Origin: UBA2256 sp964453055
GTDB taxonomy: Bacteria; Spirochaetota; Spirochaetia; Treponematales; Rectinemataceae
Length of the DNA stretch: 64,000 nt
Reading direction: 5' to 3'
NCBI GenBank assembly: GCA_964453055.1
Contig: CAYVOD010000001.1
Coordinates: 35,081-99,080, forward strand
Position 1 is the stretch's first letter, and each line of letters begins with the position of its first letter. Below the pieces are notes generated by a model. That model was not told the origin of the DNA. It did no database searches and saw only the letters and a program-made list of their open reading frames with translations. Shown piece by piece: positions 1 through 8,669 of the stretch. Made by a program: the position numbers and the translations under genes.

Positions 1-695
1 GTGTTGATCTCCCTTCGGGCGGAACGACCCTGTCCTCCGGAGATGACATCAAGGACTGGCACACCGTCAAAGGTGGGGTATGATCTGCCCATATTGAGCT
101 TTATCATGTTCTGATGCAGGAAGGGAAAGCTGCCATCGACCCAGATTTGATATTTAAATATGGTTCCCGAAGCCGCCAACGCCAGGCCCCCGCTCCAGTC
201 CCGGGTGAGGTAATAACCCCTTTTGAGGTCTGGGTTATCCGGATCCTGGATTCGATAGGGATGGTCTATCTGGATCAACTTTGCATACCATAAGAATACC
301 CGGGTCAGCAGTGCGACGTCTTTCGTGGCATAGAGATAGCCCGAGATAGGCAGCGCTTCCACCTTGTAGCCCCGTGCCGTGAGGTCAGCCCTGAACTTCT
401 CGTAAAATGACGAATTCTGGATAAGGGCTTGGCTTACTTCGGGAGAATCGGCTCCGAATACTTGCTGCGCATATTCCTGCTGGGTCACGTAATCGATGTA
501 ACCCAATTTTTCCCAGGTTCTGAATTTATAATCATTGTACTCGTCCGGTTTGTTCGCGATCTTGGGAAGCACCAGGTCTCCCTTGAACACGAGCTGCCGG
601 GGAACACAGGAATAAACCAGAAAAAGGGTGAGGGTTGAAACGATCAGTACCGATAAAATCGACTGAAAAACACGTTTTACAACATATCCTAGCAT
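1..695 (-). CDS. Peptide ABC transporter permease, OppB/DppB type (partial, continues beyond window start)
   Basis: The minus-strand frame from the ATG at 695 stays open for 231 codons and runs off the window edge. The protein begins MLGYVVKRVFQSILSV, the basic start and first membrane helix (about residues 8-30) typical of OppB-type inner-membrane permeases that form half of the channel for oligopeptide uptake. A long hydrophilic periplasmic segment follows, as in the family; the conserved permease core would lie outside the window. A GGGG ribosome site sits 4 nt before the ATG. It lies downstream of the family-5 substrate-binding protein gene on the same strand, which supports a peptide transport role, but it has its own promoter behind that gene's terminator. 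The substrate is unknown; nickel or sugar transport is less likely given the neighbour. Confidence 0.75.
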   Translation of the reverse strand, partial: MLGYVVKRVFQSILSVLIVSTLTLFLVYSCVPRQLVFKGDLVLPKIANKPDEYNDYKFRTWEKLGYIDYVTQQEYAQQVFGADSPEVSQALIQNSSFYEKFRADLTARGYKVEALPISGYLYATKDVALLTRVFLWYAKLIQIDHPYRIQDPDNPDLKRGYYLTRDWSGGLALAASGTIFKYQIWVDGSFPFLHQNMIKLNMGRSYPTFDGVPVLDVISGGQGRSARREIN

Positions 696-733
696 GGAAC
701 CCCACAATCAGAGTTTTTTTAGACTCTCCAGCC

Positions 734-762
734 ATTATATCCGAAAGCGCAGATATAGGCAA
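734..762 (-). promoter_or_regulatory. Sigma-70 type promoter for the ABC permease gene
   Basis: Minus strand TTGCCT (762-757), a 17-bp spacer and a perfect TATAAT (739-734). The predicted RNA start near 727 leaves about 32 nt before the ATG at 695. It lies just after the terminator of the substrate-binding protein gene, so the permease can be transcribed separately. Confidence 0.55.
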
Positions 763-800
763 TAAAGCGAATTCACCCTTATATAGCGAAAATAATATAA

Positions 801-836
801 AAGGGGCTGCCCGGATTTAATTCCGGGCAGCCCCTT
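801..836 (-). terminator. Rho-independent terminator after the peptide-binding protein gene
   Basis: A perfect 15-bp stem (801-815 with 822-836) around a 6-nt loop. Read on the minus strand it is followed by a T-rich tract (TTTTATATTATTTT). It lies 37 nt after the stop codon at 873. A terminator between binding protein and permease is a common way to make more binding protein than permease. Confidence 0.85.
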
Positions 837-872
837 GAGTTTCACATGGACGACCAACGCGTCCCTGGAAGC

Positions 873-2849
873 TTATTTCTTGGCGCTGAGTTTCTTATAC
901 TCGGCGGCCCTCTCCTTCTCCCAGGTTGCCTTGAGCTTGTCGCGCTCGGCCAGGGTGATGACCTTGTCCCCGACGACCATGCCCTTGAACTTGTACTCAT
1001 CGTTGCCGTAGGCGGCGAAGGGGATCGTATAGGGAACGATCCTGGTGACGGCGAAGCCGCCGCCGTAGGACATGTAGGGGAGGATGATCGCGTCGTCCAG
1101 AAGCTGGGCTTCGGCTTCGGCGAAGAGCTTGAAGCGCTTCACCTGATCGTCGTAGACGGCGTTGCCGGCCTCAACCTTCTTGGCGTACTCGTAGAGTCCT
1201 ACCTTGGTGGCTGCCTTGTAGTCGCTGGAAGCGGGATCATCGGTATAGTCCAATCCGATCTGGATCAGGACGGCGCCGATTTCGGGCTCCAGGGTCTGGA
1301 GGAAGGTGTAGGGATCGCCGAAATCGGGGCCCCAGCCGGTGTAGCCGCCGATATCGTAGTTGGACTGGCTGCCGGATTCGGCATAGTAGGTGGAAGCGTC
1401 GGCGTTGTCGGTGTCCATCTCGACCACGTTAACCACCAGGGTGTCGGTGCCGAAGACGGCTTCGAGATTGGCCTTCATGGACTGGTCGCCCTTCAAGCCC
1501 TTGGTGTAGGCGATGTCGGTTGCGGTGTCGAGCTTGACCGGGAACTTGACGCCCTGGGCGGTCAGCTCTGCCTTGGCCTTGGCCATGTAGGCCTTGGCTT
1601 TGGTGGCGTTGAAGTAGGGATCCTGGGCGTCGTCGATCTTGAAGGAAGCGGGGAAGTCCGCGGGATTGCGGGCCTTCATGGCGTCCTCTACATACTTTAC
1701 GTAATCCTTGCCGGCCGCGTCCTTGGAGAGCTCGGTGCCGGTATAGGAGTTGCGGATGGCGGCAAGCTTGTTGACCTCGCCGTTTCGCTGGGCGAGGATC
1801 GTGGGCCTGTCCATTCCGAAGAAAATAGCCTTGCGGAAATTCCTGTTCAGGATGGCTGCTTGAGTATCCTTGCGCTCCTTTTCCGTCTTGGGAGACACGC
1901 CCTTGGTGGGGTCGGCGGGGGAAGCCCAGGTGTTGCGGTCGTAGTTGAAGGCATAAAGGAAGGTGGTGGAATCCTGCCTTGCCCTGTAGATATTCTCTTT
2001 GTACTTGGCCTGAGCCCTGGCGAAGAGAGCCTCGTTGTCGGTGTTGACCTGGGCTGAGGCGTAGATGCCCGCGTCGAAGTTATTAAAGCGGGAATCGGGA
2101 TCCTTGCCGTCGTCGTAGACGAGCTTGACGTGCTGGACGGTTACGTTAGCCTTGTCCCAGTAGTAGGGGTTGGCGTCGTATTCCATGACGGACTTGGAGG
2201 TGAAGTTGGACAGTACGTAGGCGCCGTTGTAAAGGATGCCGTTCTTGTCCACTTTGCCGAAGTCGGCGCCCTTGGATTTGAGGAACTCGCCGTTGACGGG
2301 CATATAGGGGTTGTAGGTGAGCATTGTGTCGAAATAGGGCTTCGGACCGTCGAGGGTGTACTCAAGCACGTAGTCGCTCTTCGCCTTGACGCCTACCTGG
2401 GCGAAATCGGTGATCTCGCCGGCAAGGTACTTGTCGGCGTTCTTGACGAATCCGGCCACCAGATAATTAAGCTGGCTCTTCTTGTCCAGCATGAATTTAA
2501 GGGCGTCCACCCAGTCCTGGGCCTTTACATCGGCATAGACTTCGAGGTCGCCGGTAATCCATTTCACGCCCTTGCGGATATTGAAGGTCCAGACCGACTT
2601 GTCGGCGTTGGCGCTCCAGCTTTCGGCCAGGGCTGGCCTGAGGATGCCGTACCTGTCGTGCTCGATGAGGCAGTCGACAAAGTTGACTGTGTGCTGCGAC
2701 GTGGTCTGCCTCTGGCTTTCCAGGTAGTTGAAGGTCCTGGGGTCGCTCACGAAGACATTCACGTAGTCCTTCGATTTGGGAGCAGCGCCGACGAATCCTG
2801 CAAATAGGACCGCGATGACGGCTGCTGCTAACAGTGTTTTTTTCAGCAT
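873..2849 (-). CDS. Family 5 extracellular substrate-binding protein of a peptide ABC transporter (OppA-like)
   Basis: This 658-residue protein has a Sec signal peptide (MLKKTLLAAAVIAVLFAGF, then Ala-Ala) with no lipobox cysteine, followed by a family-5 solute-binding fold. The motif 'LRPALAESW...W-FNIRKGVKW' near residues 75-105 is characteristic of OppA/DppA proteins. It should capture peptides in the periplasm and deliver them to the permease encoded downstream. It is longer than the usual 500-550 residues, with extra sequence in the C-terminal half. I chose the ATG at 2849 and not the GTG at 2861 because the GGAGG site lies between them, 7 nt before the ATG. A promoter and a leader hairpin precede it and a strong terminator follows, which fits high expression. 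Confidence 0.9.
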   Translation of the reverse strand: MLKKTLLAAAVIAVLFAGFVGAAPKSKDYVNVFVSDPRTFNYLESQRQTTSQHTVNFVDCLIEHDRYGILRPALAESWSANADKSVWTFNIRKGVKWITGDLEVYADVKAQDWVDALKFMLDKKSQLNYLVAGFVKNADKYLAGEITDFAQVGVKAKSDYVLEYTLDGPKPYFDTMLTYNPYMPVNGEFLKSKGADFGKVDKNGILYNGAYVLSNFTSKSVMEYDANPYYWDKANVTVQHVKLVYDDGKDPDSRFNNFDAGIYASAQVNTDNEALFARAQAKYKENIYRARQDSTTFLYAFNYDRNTWASPADPTKGVSPKTEKERKDTQAAILNRNFRKAIFFGMDRPTILAQRNGEVNKLAAIRNSYTGTELSKDAAGKDYVKYVEDAMKARNPADFPASFKIDDAQDPYFNATKAKAYMAKAKAELTAQGVKFPVKLDTATDIAYTKGLKGDQSMKANLEAVFGTDTLVVNVVEMDTDNADASTYYAESGSQSNYDIGGYTGWGPDFGDPYTFLQTLEPEIGAVLIQIGLDYTDDPASSDYKAATKVGLYEYAKKVEAGNAVYDDQVKRFKLFAEAEAQLLDDAIILPYMSYGGGFAVTRIVPYTIPFAAYGNDEYKFKGMVVGDKVITLAERDKLKATWEKERAAEYKKLSAKK

Positions 2850-2892
2850 TTCTGCCTCCACTTACGCCCGCGGCGAGGCGGGTTCAAGATTA

Positions 2893-2920
2893 CCGCCGTA
2901 ATAAAATATAAGAACGGCGG
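2893..2920 (-). other. 5'-leader hairpin of the peptide-binding protein mRNA
   Basis: The inverted repeat CCGCCGT (2893-2899) / ACGGCGG (2914-2920) closes an AT-rich 14-nt loop inside the predicted 80-nt leader of the substrate-binding protein gene. It may protect the 5' end of a highly expressed mRNA. Its function is inferred from position only. Confidence 0.4.
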
Positions 2921-2936
2921 CATATAAACTCTATTC

Positions 2937-2965
2937 ATTCTCGCCGTTTTAAGCTGGGCCGTCAA
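2937..2965 (-). promoter_or_regulatory. Promoter of the peptide-binding protein gene
   Basis: Minus strand TTGACG (2965-2960), a 17-bp spacer, then GAGAAT (2942-2937). The -35 matches consensus at five of six positions and the -10 at four. The predicted start is near 2930. Confidence 0.5.
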
Positions 2966-3019
2966 CTGGCATTTTCATGGAGCATCCAGGAGTGATACAA
3001 TCGCGATTTAAGGATAGAA

Positions 3020-3568
3020 ATGAAAAAAACCGCAATGCAGGGAGGGCGACGGAGGAGCGTGAAGCTCGCCGACTATGCCGGCCTATTGGGAATATGTTTT
3101 GCCGCGGCCCTGGTTTTCGCCCTTTTGAGAAAAACCGATTCCTTTATTCTCGCCCTGGGCGACGCCTTCCTGGTCGAAGCACTGATCTGCCTGGGCCTCT
3201 CCTGGGTCGGATATTTAAAAAGGGATGGAATACGGATATTCCCTTCGAAAAAAAGAGGCGCGGATGTACAGCCCGAATCCTGGAAAGACAGAATTCCCCA
3301 GCTAGGCCAAGAACCTCCATCCCCCTCTCCCCTTCCCGGCCCCGGCGGACCAGAAAGCCCTGATTATCGTCGTTTGGTCGAAGCGGAGAACAGGCTCCGG
3401 CAAAGGATCCTCGGCGTCGACGAAAACCCAGGCGTCAGCGATTCAGACGTTCAAGAACGCAATGGCGCGAAAAAAAACTCGCTGTCTTTGCTCTTAGCCG
3501 GCGTCTTTCTATTTCTTCTGGGCCTGCTGTTCGAGTATGTCCTGCCAGCGCTTCTGATGCGTCTCTGA
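3020..3568 (+). CDS. Unknown small membrane protein
   Basis: I do not recognise this 182-residue protein with confidence. It has two hydrophobic segments near the N-terminus (about residues 21-37 and 44-65), the second ending in a Gly-x-Leu-Lys-Arg turn, then a Pro-rich, charged cytoplasmic-type stretch (about 75-150) and a final membrane helix close to the C-terminus (about 158-178). The first two helices resemble the short two-helix pattern of the DUF3899 family, but this is only an impression. AAGGA lies 6 nt before the ATG. It stands alone on the plus strand between minus-strand genes, so context says nothing about function. Confidence 0.65.
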   Translation: MKKTAMQGGRRRSVKLADYAGLLGICFAAALVFALLRKTDSFILALGDAFLVEALICLGLSWVGYLKRDGIRIFPSKKRGADVQPESWKDRIPQLGQEPPSPSPLPGPGGPESPDYRRLVEAENRLRQRILGVDENPGVSDSDVQERNGAKKNSLSLLLAGVFLFLLGLLFEYVLPALLMRL

Positions 3569-3619
3569 TAGGCCTTTGACGCAGCAGGGCCTGAGAGCTG
3601 CTGTCAAAATCCGAAAAAA

Positions 3620-4159
3620 TTATTGTTTGGTTTTTTGGCTCGCCTTGCCTCGTATCATTTGATTGAGGGCCAAGCCAAGGGCGGCGAGCGGATATCCGCC
3701 TAACGCGATGAGCAGAGGCGGCTGGAAGCGAAGGTTATAATCGTAAATCGGCCCCTTCAAGAGCGTCCTGGACCCGAGTCTCAGCTTGTACAGGAATATC
3801 AGCAGCACCAGGAGCATGCCGAGGATCAGTACGGTCCAAGTCATTATTTTTGCCGCCGACTGTCCTATCCTGGAATCCGACGCGACGGAGATCCCCAATA
3901 TCAGCATAGCGGCGAACGACAAGGCGACGATGAGGGTATTGTTTACCAAGGCGGCGAGCGTGAGGGGCCGCATCGAGAAGGCGTCCTGCGCCGTGGCCAC
4001 GCGGCGCTGTTCTTCGGTCCAGGTCTCGGCGCTTCGCCATGCGCGGTGATGCTCCGAGAGGTCGAAGGTCGCCAGCACGCTCAAAAAGGCGCAGGCGCAG
4101 GCGGCGAGGAGCAGGGCCTTGGTCTCGCTCCGCAGCGGCCGAATGACTTTCCTGTCCAT
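3620..4159 (-). CDS. Unknown membrane protein, probably leaderless
   Basis: This 179-residue protein of unknown function has membrane helices near residues 16-32, 68-92, 104-125 and 149-167, with a charged, Trp-containing segment rich in Arg and Glu (about 35-60) between the first two. An upstream ATG at 4273 is open in frame, but that stretch covers a GC-rich 21-bp inverted repeat and looks non-coding, so I start at the ATG at 4159. No Shine-Dalgarno precedes this ATG. Instead a good -10 hexamer (TATCAT) ends 6 nt before it, which suggests a transcript that begins at or next to the start codon. The gene follows malic enzyme on the same strand, separated by about 150 nt. Confidence 0.6.
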   Translation of the reverse strand: MDRKVIRPLRSETKALLLAACACAFLSVLATFDLSEHHRAWRSAETWTEEQRRVATAQDAFSMRPLTLAALVNNTLIVALSFAAMLILGISVASDSRIGQSAAKIMTWTVLILGMLLVLLIFLYKLRLGSRTLLKGPIYDYNLRFQPPLLIALGGYPLAALGLALNQMIRGKASQKTKQ

Positions 4160-4165
4160 GCTTGA

Positions 4166-4194
4166 ATGATACGGCGGGGCGGGCCGCGACGCAA
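4166..4194 (-). promoter_or_regulatory. Promoter overlapping a perfect inverted repeat
   Basis: Minus strand TTGCGT (4194-4189), 17-bp GC-only spacer, TATCAT (4171-4166), start codon 6 nt further on. The -35 lies at the loop end of the 21-bp inverted repeat and the spacer forms one arm, so the repeat could act as an operator as well as an RNA hairpin. Confidence 0.45.
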
Positions 4195-4218
4195 TAAGCG
4201 TCGCGGCCCGCCCCGCCG
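4172..4218. repeat. Perfect 21-bp GC-rich inverted repeat, 5-nt loop
   Basis: Positions 4172-4192 and 4198-4218 are exact reverse complements around AATAA. The stem is almost all G and C. It lies about 90 nt past the stop codon of malic enzyme, where a terminator would be expected, but no T tract follows on either strand. It also overlaps the predicted promoter of the next gene. Confidence 0.85.
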
Positions 4219-4306
4219 CGGACAACACCAGGTACAAGCGACCGCGTTTCGCACTATGTCTCGGAAAGCGCAAGGCAAAGCGCGTGCCGCGAAATGCGAT
4301 TAGGAA

Positions 4307-5761
4307 TCAGCCTCTTACTTCGGCGATCGCTTCCTTGAGCAGCTCTTCCAGCATCTCCCTGGGCGGTTCCTTGATATGTCCGGCCGTCATCAGGTCCTTG
4401 GTCATCTTCCTGGAAGCCTGGATGTCTGCCAGGGCCTTGTCGTGCACTTCCTGCCAGGTGGACTTAATGCGGGCGACGCCCTCGGCGATGGCCTGCATAG
4501 CGACGTCGGCCGCCTCTACGGCGAAGACATCGGTTTCTTCCATCGTGGCGACGATGTTGTCGGGACCTATGCCGCGAGCCCTGGCGAAGTCGGCCAGGGA
4601 ATGGGCGCAGCGGATCGCCATGCCGTCGGTGATTTTGCGGGCCCGGACAGCCAGGGCACCCTTGAGGATGCCGGGGAAGCATACTGAGTTGTTCACCTGG
4701 TTCGGGAAATCCCCGCGGCCAGTGGCTACGATGAAAGCCCCTTCTTCCTTAGCCGCGTGAGGCCAGATCTCGGGAACGGGGTTCGCGCAGGCGAACACGA
4801 TGGCCTTGGGCGCCATGGAGCGTATCCATTCGCGTTTGACTGTATCCGGTCCGGGGGTCGAGAGCGCGATGAGCACGTCCGCTCCCTTTATCGCTTCGGC
4901 CTCCCCGTCGATGCGATTGGGATTCGTGGCCTGGCAGAGTTCCCATTTCCTGTAGAGCCTCGAATCGGCCTCTATGTCCTTCCTGCCCGCATGGAGAGAA
5001 CCCTTGGTGTCGAACATGATCAGGTTCTCGCCCTTGGCTCCGTCGGCAAGGATCAAGCGCGCTATGGTGGTGTTGGAGGCGCCGGCGCCGAGGAATACTA
5101 TCTTTGCGTCAGAGAGTTTCTTGCCCGCCAGATGAAGGGCGTTCAATAGGCCGGCCAGGGTCACGCTGGCCGTTCCCTGGGCGTCGTCGTGCCAAACCGG
5201 GATGTCACAGCTCTCGCGCAGCTCGTCCAGCACCTTGTAGCAGTTCGGCTGGCTGATATCCTCGAGGTTGACCGCTCCCACCGAGGGCTGGAGCATTTTC
5301 ACGAACTCGATGATCTTGTCCGGGTCGTGCTTGCCGTCCTTGCCCCGGGAGTCCACGCAGAGGGCGATGGAATCCACGCCGCCTAGGTACTTCATGAGGA
5401 AGGCCTTGCCTTCCATGACGCCCAGACCTCCCGGAGGAGTGCAATCCCCGTCGCCGAGGACGCGGGTTGAATCCGATACCACGGCTACCAGGTTGCCCCG
5501 GTTGGAAAGCGCGAAGGAGCTGTCGTTATCATCCCTAATTGTGGTTGAGATCTTAGATACCCCGGGGGTGTACCAGACGTTGAACCAGTTGAATCCATAG
5601 ACCCCCGCCTTGGGCAGGGTCTGCATTTTCCCGCCGTAAAAGGCGTGAGCCTTGAGGGAAAGTTTTTTGAGAAAGAGCGTCTGGGCCCGGGCTTTCTGGT
5701 CCGGACTCAGGTCGGAGGGAAAGGCCTTGGATAAATTCGCTAGACTAAGGTCGAGTTCCAT
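4307..5761 (-). CDS. Malic enzyme (oxaloacetate-decarboxylating malate dehydrogenase)
   Basis: Malic enzyme converts malate to pyruvate and CO2 while reducing NAD(P). The 484-residue protein shows the N-terminal malic domain with 'YTPGVS', the metal and substrate motif 'VWHDDAQGTASVTLAGL' (near residue 195) and an NAD-binding Rossmann motif 'FLGAGASNTTIARL' (near residue 225), followed by 'ACANPVPEI'. The length fits the single-function bacterial enzyme without a phosphotransacetylase tail. NAD versus NADP preference cannot be read safely. An in-frame TTG at 5785 exists, but AAGGAT lies before the ATG at 5761, which I prefer. It follows a dihydroorotate-dehydrogenase-like gene by 51 nt and is probably co-transcribed with it. 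Confidence 0.93.
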   Translation of the reverse strand: MELDLSLANLSKAFPSDLSPDQKARAQTLFLKKLSLKAHAFYGGKMQTLPKAGVYGFNWFNVWYTPGVSKISTTIRDDNDSSFALSNRGNLVAVVSDSTRVLGDGDCTPPGGLGVMEGKAFLMKYLGGVDSIALCVDSRGKDGKHDPDKIIEFVKMLQPSVGAVNLEDISQPNCYKVLDELRESCDIPVWHDDAQGTASVTLAGLLNALHLAGKKLSDAKIVFLGAGASNTTIARLILADGAKGENLIMFDTKGSLHAGRKDIEADSRLYRKWELCQATNPNRIDGEAEAIKGADVLIALSTPGPDTVKREWIRSMAPKAIVFACANPVPEIWPHAAKEEGAFIVATGRGDFPNQVNNSVCFPGILKGALAVRARKITDGMAIRCAHSLADFARARGIGPDNIVATMEETDVFAVEAADVAMQAIAEGVARIKSTWQEVHDKALADIQASRKMTKDLMTAGHIKEPPREMLEELLKEAIAEVRG

Positions 5762-5812
5762 AAGGGCACCATCCTTGTTTGGCAATATTTTTGTTCTGCC
5801 CCAATCGGGACA

Positions 5813-6799
5813 TCAGGAAATCCCGGTGAGCGCTTTTATATACTGGAGACGCATATACTCCTCGAGCCGCCCGGTGCTTTTGGCCGAAAGCCTGCCCCGC
5901 ATCGAGTCGACTGAGGAGAATCCCTGAGTCTCCATGAGGCTGCGCAGGTCATCCAAAATCTTGCCTACGGTCTTCCATCCTCCCTTGTACAGGGCGGAGC
6001 AGACTTGAACCGCGCTGGCTCCGGCGAGGATGAACTTAGCCATGGTCTGGGCGTCGTGGATGCCCGTAGCCCCGCAGAGCTCGATACCGGCCCGCTGGAA
6101 CAATAGCGCCATCCATCTCAGGCTGTCGTGGTACTCATCGCCGCTGCTCATGGGCTGGGCGCGAACGAGCTTCATGGCGTCGATATCTATATCCAGCCTA
6201 TAGAATCGATTGAAAAGCACCAGTGCGTTGGCGCCGAGCTTGGAAATGGAAGCGGCCAGATGGGGCAGGCTCGAGTAATGGGAGCCGAGCTTGACCTCGA
6301 TAGGCAGTCTGGTAGAACGCCGAACCTCTTTCACGGTGGAAAGCACCCGGTCTTCGATATCCTTCGAGCTTAGGGTGGGCGAATTGGGCATATAGGCGAC
6401 ATTGAGCTCAAGAGCGTCCGCTCCCGCTTGCTCGATCTGCGAAGCGAAGGAAGCCCAGTTTCCCGAGCCCACGCAATTTATGCTCGCGATGAGGGGAGTC
6501 CTGCCCACTCTTTGCTTGGAGTCCCGCACCAGGGAGAGGTAAGCGTCGCTGCCTTCTTCCCAGGCCGTCCTAGAGATGAAAGCTTCCGCTTCCGGATAGG
6601 CGTCCAGGTCGATCCCCTCGGATTCCTTGCCCAATTCGGCCAGGATCTGCTCCTCGAAGAGCGATTTGAGGACCACCGCTCCAGCTCCGGCCTCGGCGGC
6701 CTTTTCTGCTCCCTCGGGGCTGCCCGTGAGGCCAGAGGACGCGACAATGAGCGGGTTTTCGAGAACAAGTCCCATATAGTGCGTACGTAGGTCTACCAT
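5813..6799 (-). CDS. Dihydroorotate dehydrogenase-like flavoprotein
   Basis: This 328-residue protein is a TIM-barrel flavoprotein related to dihydroorotate dehydrogenases. It starts 'VDLRTHYMGLVLENPLIVASSGLTG' in pieces typical of the family, has 'PLIASINCVG' near residue 105, 'ADALELN' near 130, 'VKLGSHYSSL' near 175 and the phosphate-binding 'GIHDAQTMAKFILAGASAVQV' region near 245-270. It matches best the DHOD-like group that often occurs away from pyrimidine genes; no pyr gene is nearby, so a role in pyrimidine synthesis is doubtful. The ATG at 6799 has AAGGAG 7 nt upstream; a TTG two codons earlier sits too close to that site. It leads into malic enzyme. Confidence 0.8.
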   Translation of the reverse strand: MVDLRTHYMGLVLENPLIVASSGLTGSPEGAEKAAEAGAGAVVLKSLFEEQILAELGKESEGIDLDAYPEAEAFISRTAWEEGSDAYLSLVRDSKQRVGRTPLIASINCVGSGNWASFASQIEQAGADALELNVAYMPNSPTLSSKDIEDRVLSTVKEVRRSTRLPIEVKLGSHYSSLPHLAASISKLGANALVLFNRFYRLDIDIDAMKLVRAQPMSSGDEYHDSLRWMALLFQRAGIELCGATGIHDAQTMAKFILAGASAVQVCSALYKGGWKTVGKILDDLRSLMETQGFSSVDSMRGRLSAKSTGRLEEYMRLQYIKALTGIS

Positions 6800-6932
6800 G
6801 CACAAACTCCTTGATTACCGAATTTCTTAGTATAGTATAGCAGGATTCCCGATGCTCGGGGAGTCTTAAAATCTGCGGCCGATGCTGTCCGCCGAGGGCT
6901 CGGGTTCTGTTTTCCTCCCCGGCTATTCTATT

Positions 6933-8669
6933 TTACAGCCCCAGGGACTTTTTCTCGGTCAGCTCCCGTACGCGAGCGATGAAGGCATCCACCGCAAGAC
7001 CGTTTTCCTGGCGGCCGTCCCTCATGCGCAGCGAAAGGCTCTTCTCGTCCATTTCCTTCTGACCCACTACTAGCATATAGGGAATCTTCCTACCTTGGGC
7101 TTCCCGGATCTTGGCGTTCATCCTGGCATCCGAGAGATCGGCTCTAGCTCTCAGCCCCGCGGCTTTGAGGTTCGCGCAAAGCTCCTTGGCATAGGCGTCG
7201 AAAGCGGGGGCCACGGGGATGACCACTGCCTGTTCGGGACAGAGCCAGACAGGGAAGGCGCCGGCGGTATGCTCGAGGTAGACGCCGAAAAAGCGCTCGA
7301 TCGAGCCGAGAAGGGCGCGGTGCACCATGTAAGGCCGTTTGCGCTGGCCGTCGGCATCCACGTAGGTCATATCGAAGCGCTCGGGCTCGTTGAAGTCGAA
7401 CTGTATGGTGGTAAGTTGCCACTCCCTGCCTATGGCGTCCTTAATCTTGAGGTCGATCTTGGGTCCGTAGAAGGCCCCTCCCCCCTCGTCCATCTCGTAG
7501 GCCAGGCCTTCCTTATCCACAGCCTTACGCAGGGATTCCAGGGCTGTATCCCACATTTCCTGGGCGCCCACCGAACCGTCGCCGGTGGGCTTGGTGGCCA
7601 GATAGGCCTTTATTTCCTTGAAGCCAAGGGTTTTGTGCATGTACAGTGAGAATCGCAGGACTTCGGCTATCTCATCCTCGATCTGGTCGGGGGTGCAGAT
7701 AATATGGGCGTCGTCCTGGGTAAAGCCACGCACCCGGGCCAGGCCGTGGAGGGTGCCAGAGCGCTCGTAGCGGTAGACGGTGCCCAACTCGGCCCAGCGC
7801 AGGGGCAGGTCCCTGTAAGAGTGGACGCCGTTGTTGTAAATCATGATGTGGAAGGGGCAGTTCATGGGTTTGATGTAGTAATCGTCCTCGTCGATCTTCA
7901 TGGGGGAGTACATGCCCGCCTTGTAGAATCCCAAGTGTCCCGAGGTCTGCCAGAGCCATGATTTGCCGATATGGGGGGTGAAAAGGATTTCGTAGCCGTT
8001 CTTGTAGTGCTCGTCCCTCCACCAGTTCTCCAAGGCCACCCTGAAGCGACCGCCCATGGGATGCCAGTACACCAGACCGGGGCCGGCCTCTTCGTGGGTG
8101 GAGAAGAGGTCCAGTTCCTTGCCCAGCTTGCGGTGATCCCGCTTTTCGGCTTCTTCAAGCATCTTGAGGTGGGCTTCCAGCTCCGCTTTCGAAGCGAAGG
8201 CGTAGGCGTAGATGCGGGTGAGCATGGGGCGTTTCTCGTCGCCCCTCCAGTAAGCGCCGGCTACGGAGCGCAGCTTGAAGCAATCTGGGCGGATCTGCCT
8301 GGTATTTTCCAGGTGCGGTCCACGGCAGAGATCCACGAAGCCGTCTTGCTCATAGATTGAAATCGTTCCTTCTTCCAGGCCGTCTATAAGTTCCAGCTTG
8401 AAGTCCTGGCCGGCGAAGAGCTTCTTCGCCTCTTCCTTGCTGATTTCCTTCCTCGTGAAAGCGTGGCCGCCGGAGATTATACGCCTCATCTCCTTCTCGA
8501 CGGCCGGCAGGTCCTCGAGGGTAATGGGTTTCGGCAGGAGAAAGTCGTAGTAAAATCCGTCGTCTATGGCGGGGCCGATGCCGAACTGGGTTCCGGGGTA
8601 GAGATGAAGGACCGCCTCGGCCAGGACATGGGCGGCTGAATGCCTCAGCTTGTCAACATCGATTTCCAT
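6933..8669 (-). CDS. thrS: Threonyl-tRNA synthetase lacking the N-terminal TGS domain
   Basis: ThrS charges tRNA-Thr and clears mischarged serine. The 578-residue protein begins directly in the editing domain, with the HxxxH motif at residues 10-14 (HSAAH) and 'CRGPH' near 115. The class II catalytic core follows: the zinc cysteine in 'MNCPFH', motif 2 'RYERSGTLHGLARVRGF' and motif 3 'GSIERFFGVYLEH', then an anticodon-binding domain. Most ThrS proteins have about 60 extra N-terminal residues forming a TGS domain, and these are absent here. The ATG at 8669 has AAGGAG 7 nt upstream; the in-frame upstream extension to 8705 has no family similarity. A T-box leader with a specifier for threonine precedes it. 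Confidence 0.95.
   Translation of the reverse strand: MEIDVDKLRHSAAHVLAEAVLHLYPGTQFGIGPAIDDGFYYDFLLPKPITLEDLPAVEKEMRRIISGGHAFTRKEISKEEAKKLFAGQDFKLELIDGLEEGTISIYEQDGFVDLCRGPHLENTRQIRPDCFKLRSVAGAYWRGDEKRPMLTRIYAYAFASKAELEAHLKMLEEAEKRDHRKLGKELDLFSTHEEAGPGLVYWHPMGGRFRVALENWWRDEHYKNGYEILFTPHIGKSWLWQTSGHLGFYKAGMYSPMKIDEDDYYIKPMNCPFHIMIYNNGVHSYRDLPLRWAELGTVYRYERSGTLHGLARVRGFTQDDAHIICTPDQIEDEIAEVLRFSLYMHKTLGFKEIKAYLATKPTGDGSVGAQEMWDTALESLRKAVDKEGLAYEMDEGGGAFYGPKIDLKIKDAIGREWQLTTIQFDFNEPERFDMTYVDADGQRKRPYMVHRALLGSIERFFGVYLEHTAGAFPVWLCPEQAVVIPVAPAFDAYAKELCANLKAAGLRARADLSDARMNAKIREAQGRKIPYMLVVGQKEMDEKSLSLRMRDGRQENGLAVDAFIARVRELTEKKSLGL

Noticed and set aside
846..2057. 403-codon plus-strand open frame opposite the peptide-binding protein gene
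   Set aside because: It is a Gly/Leu/Val-rich mirror of the real gene on the other strand, which has a signal peptide, family motifs and a ribosome site. Long antisense frames are expected at this base composition.
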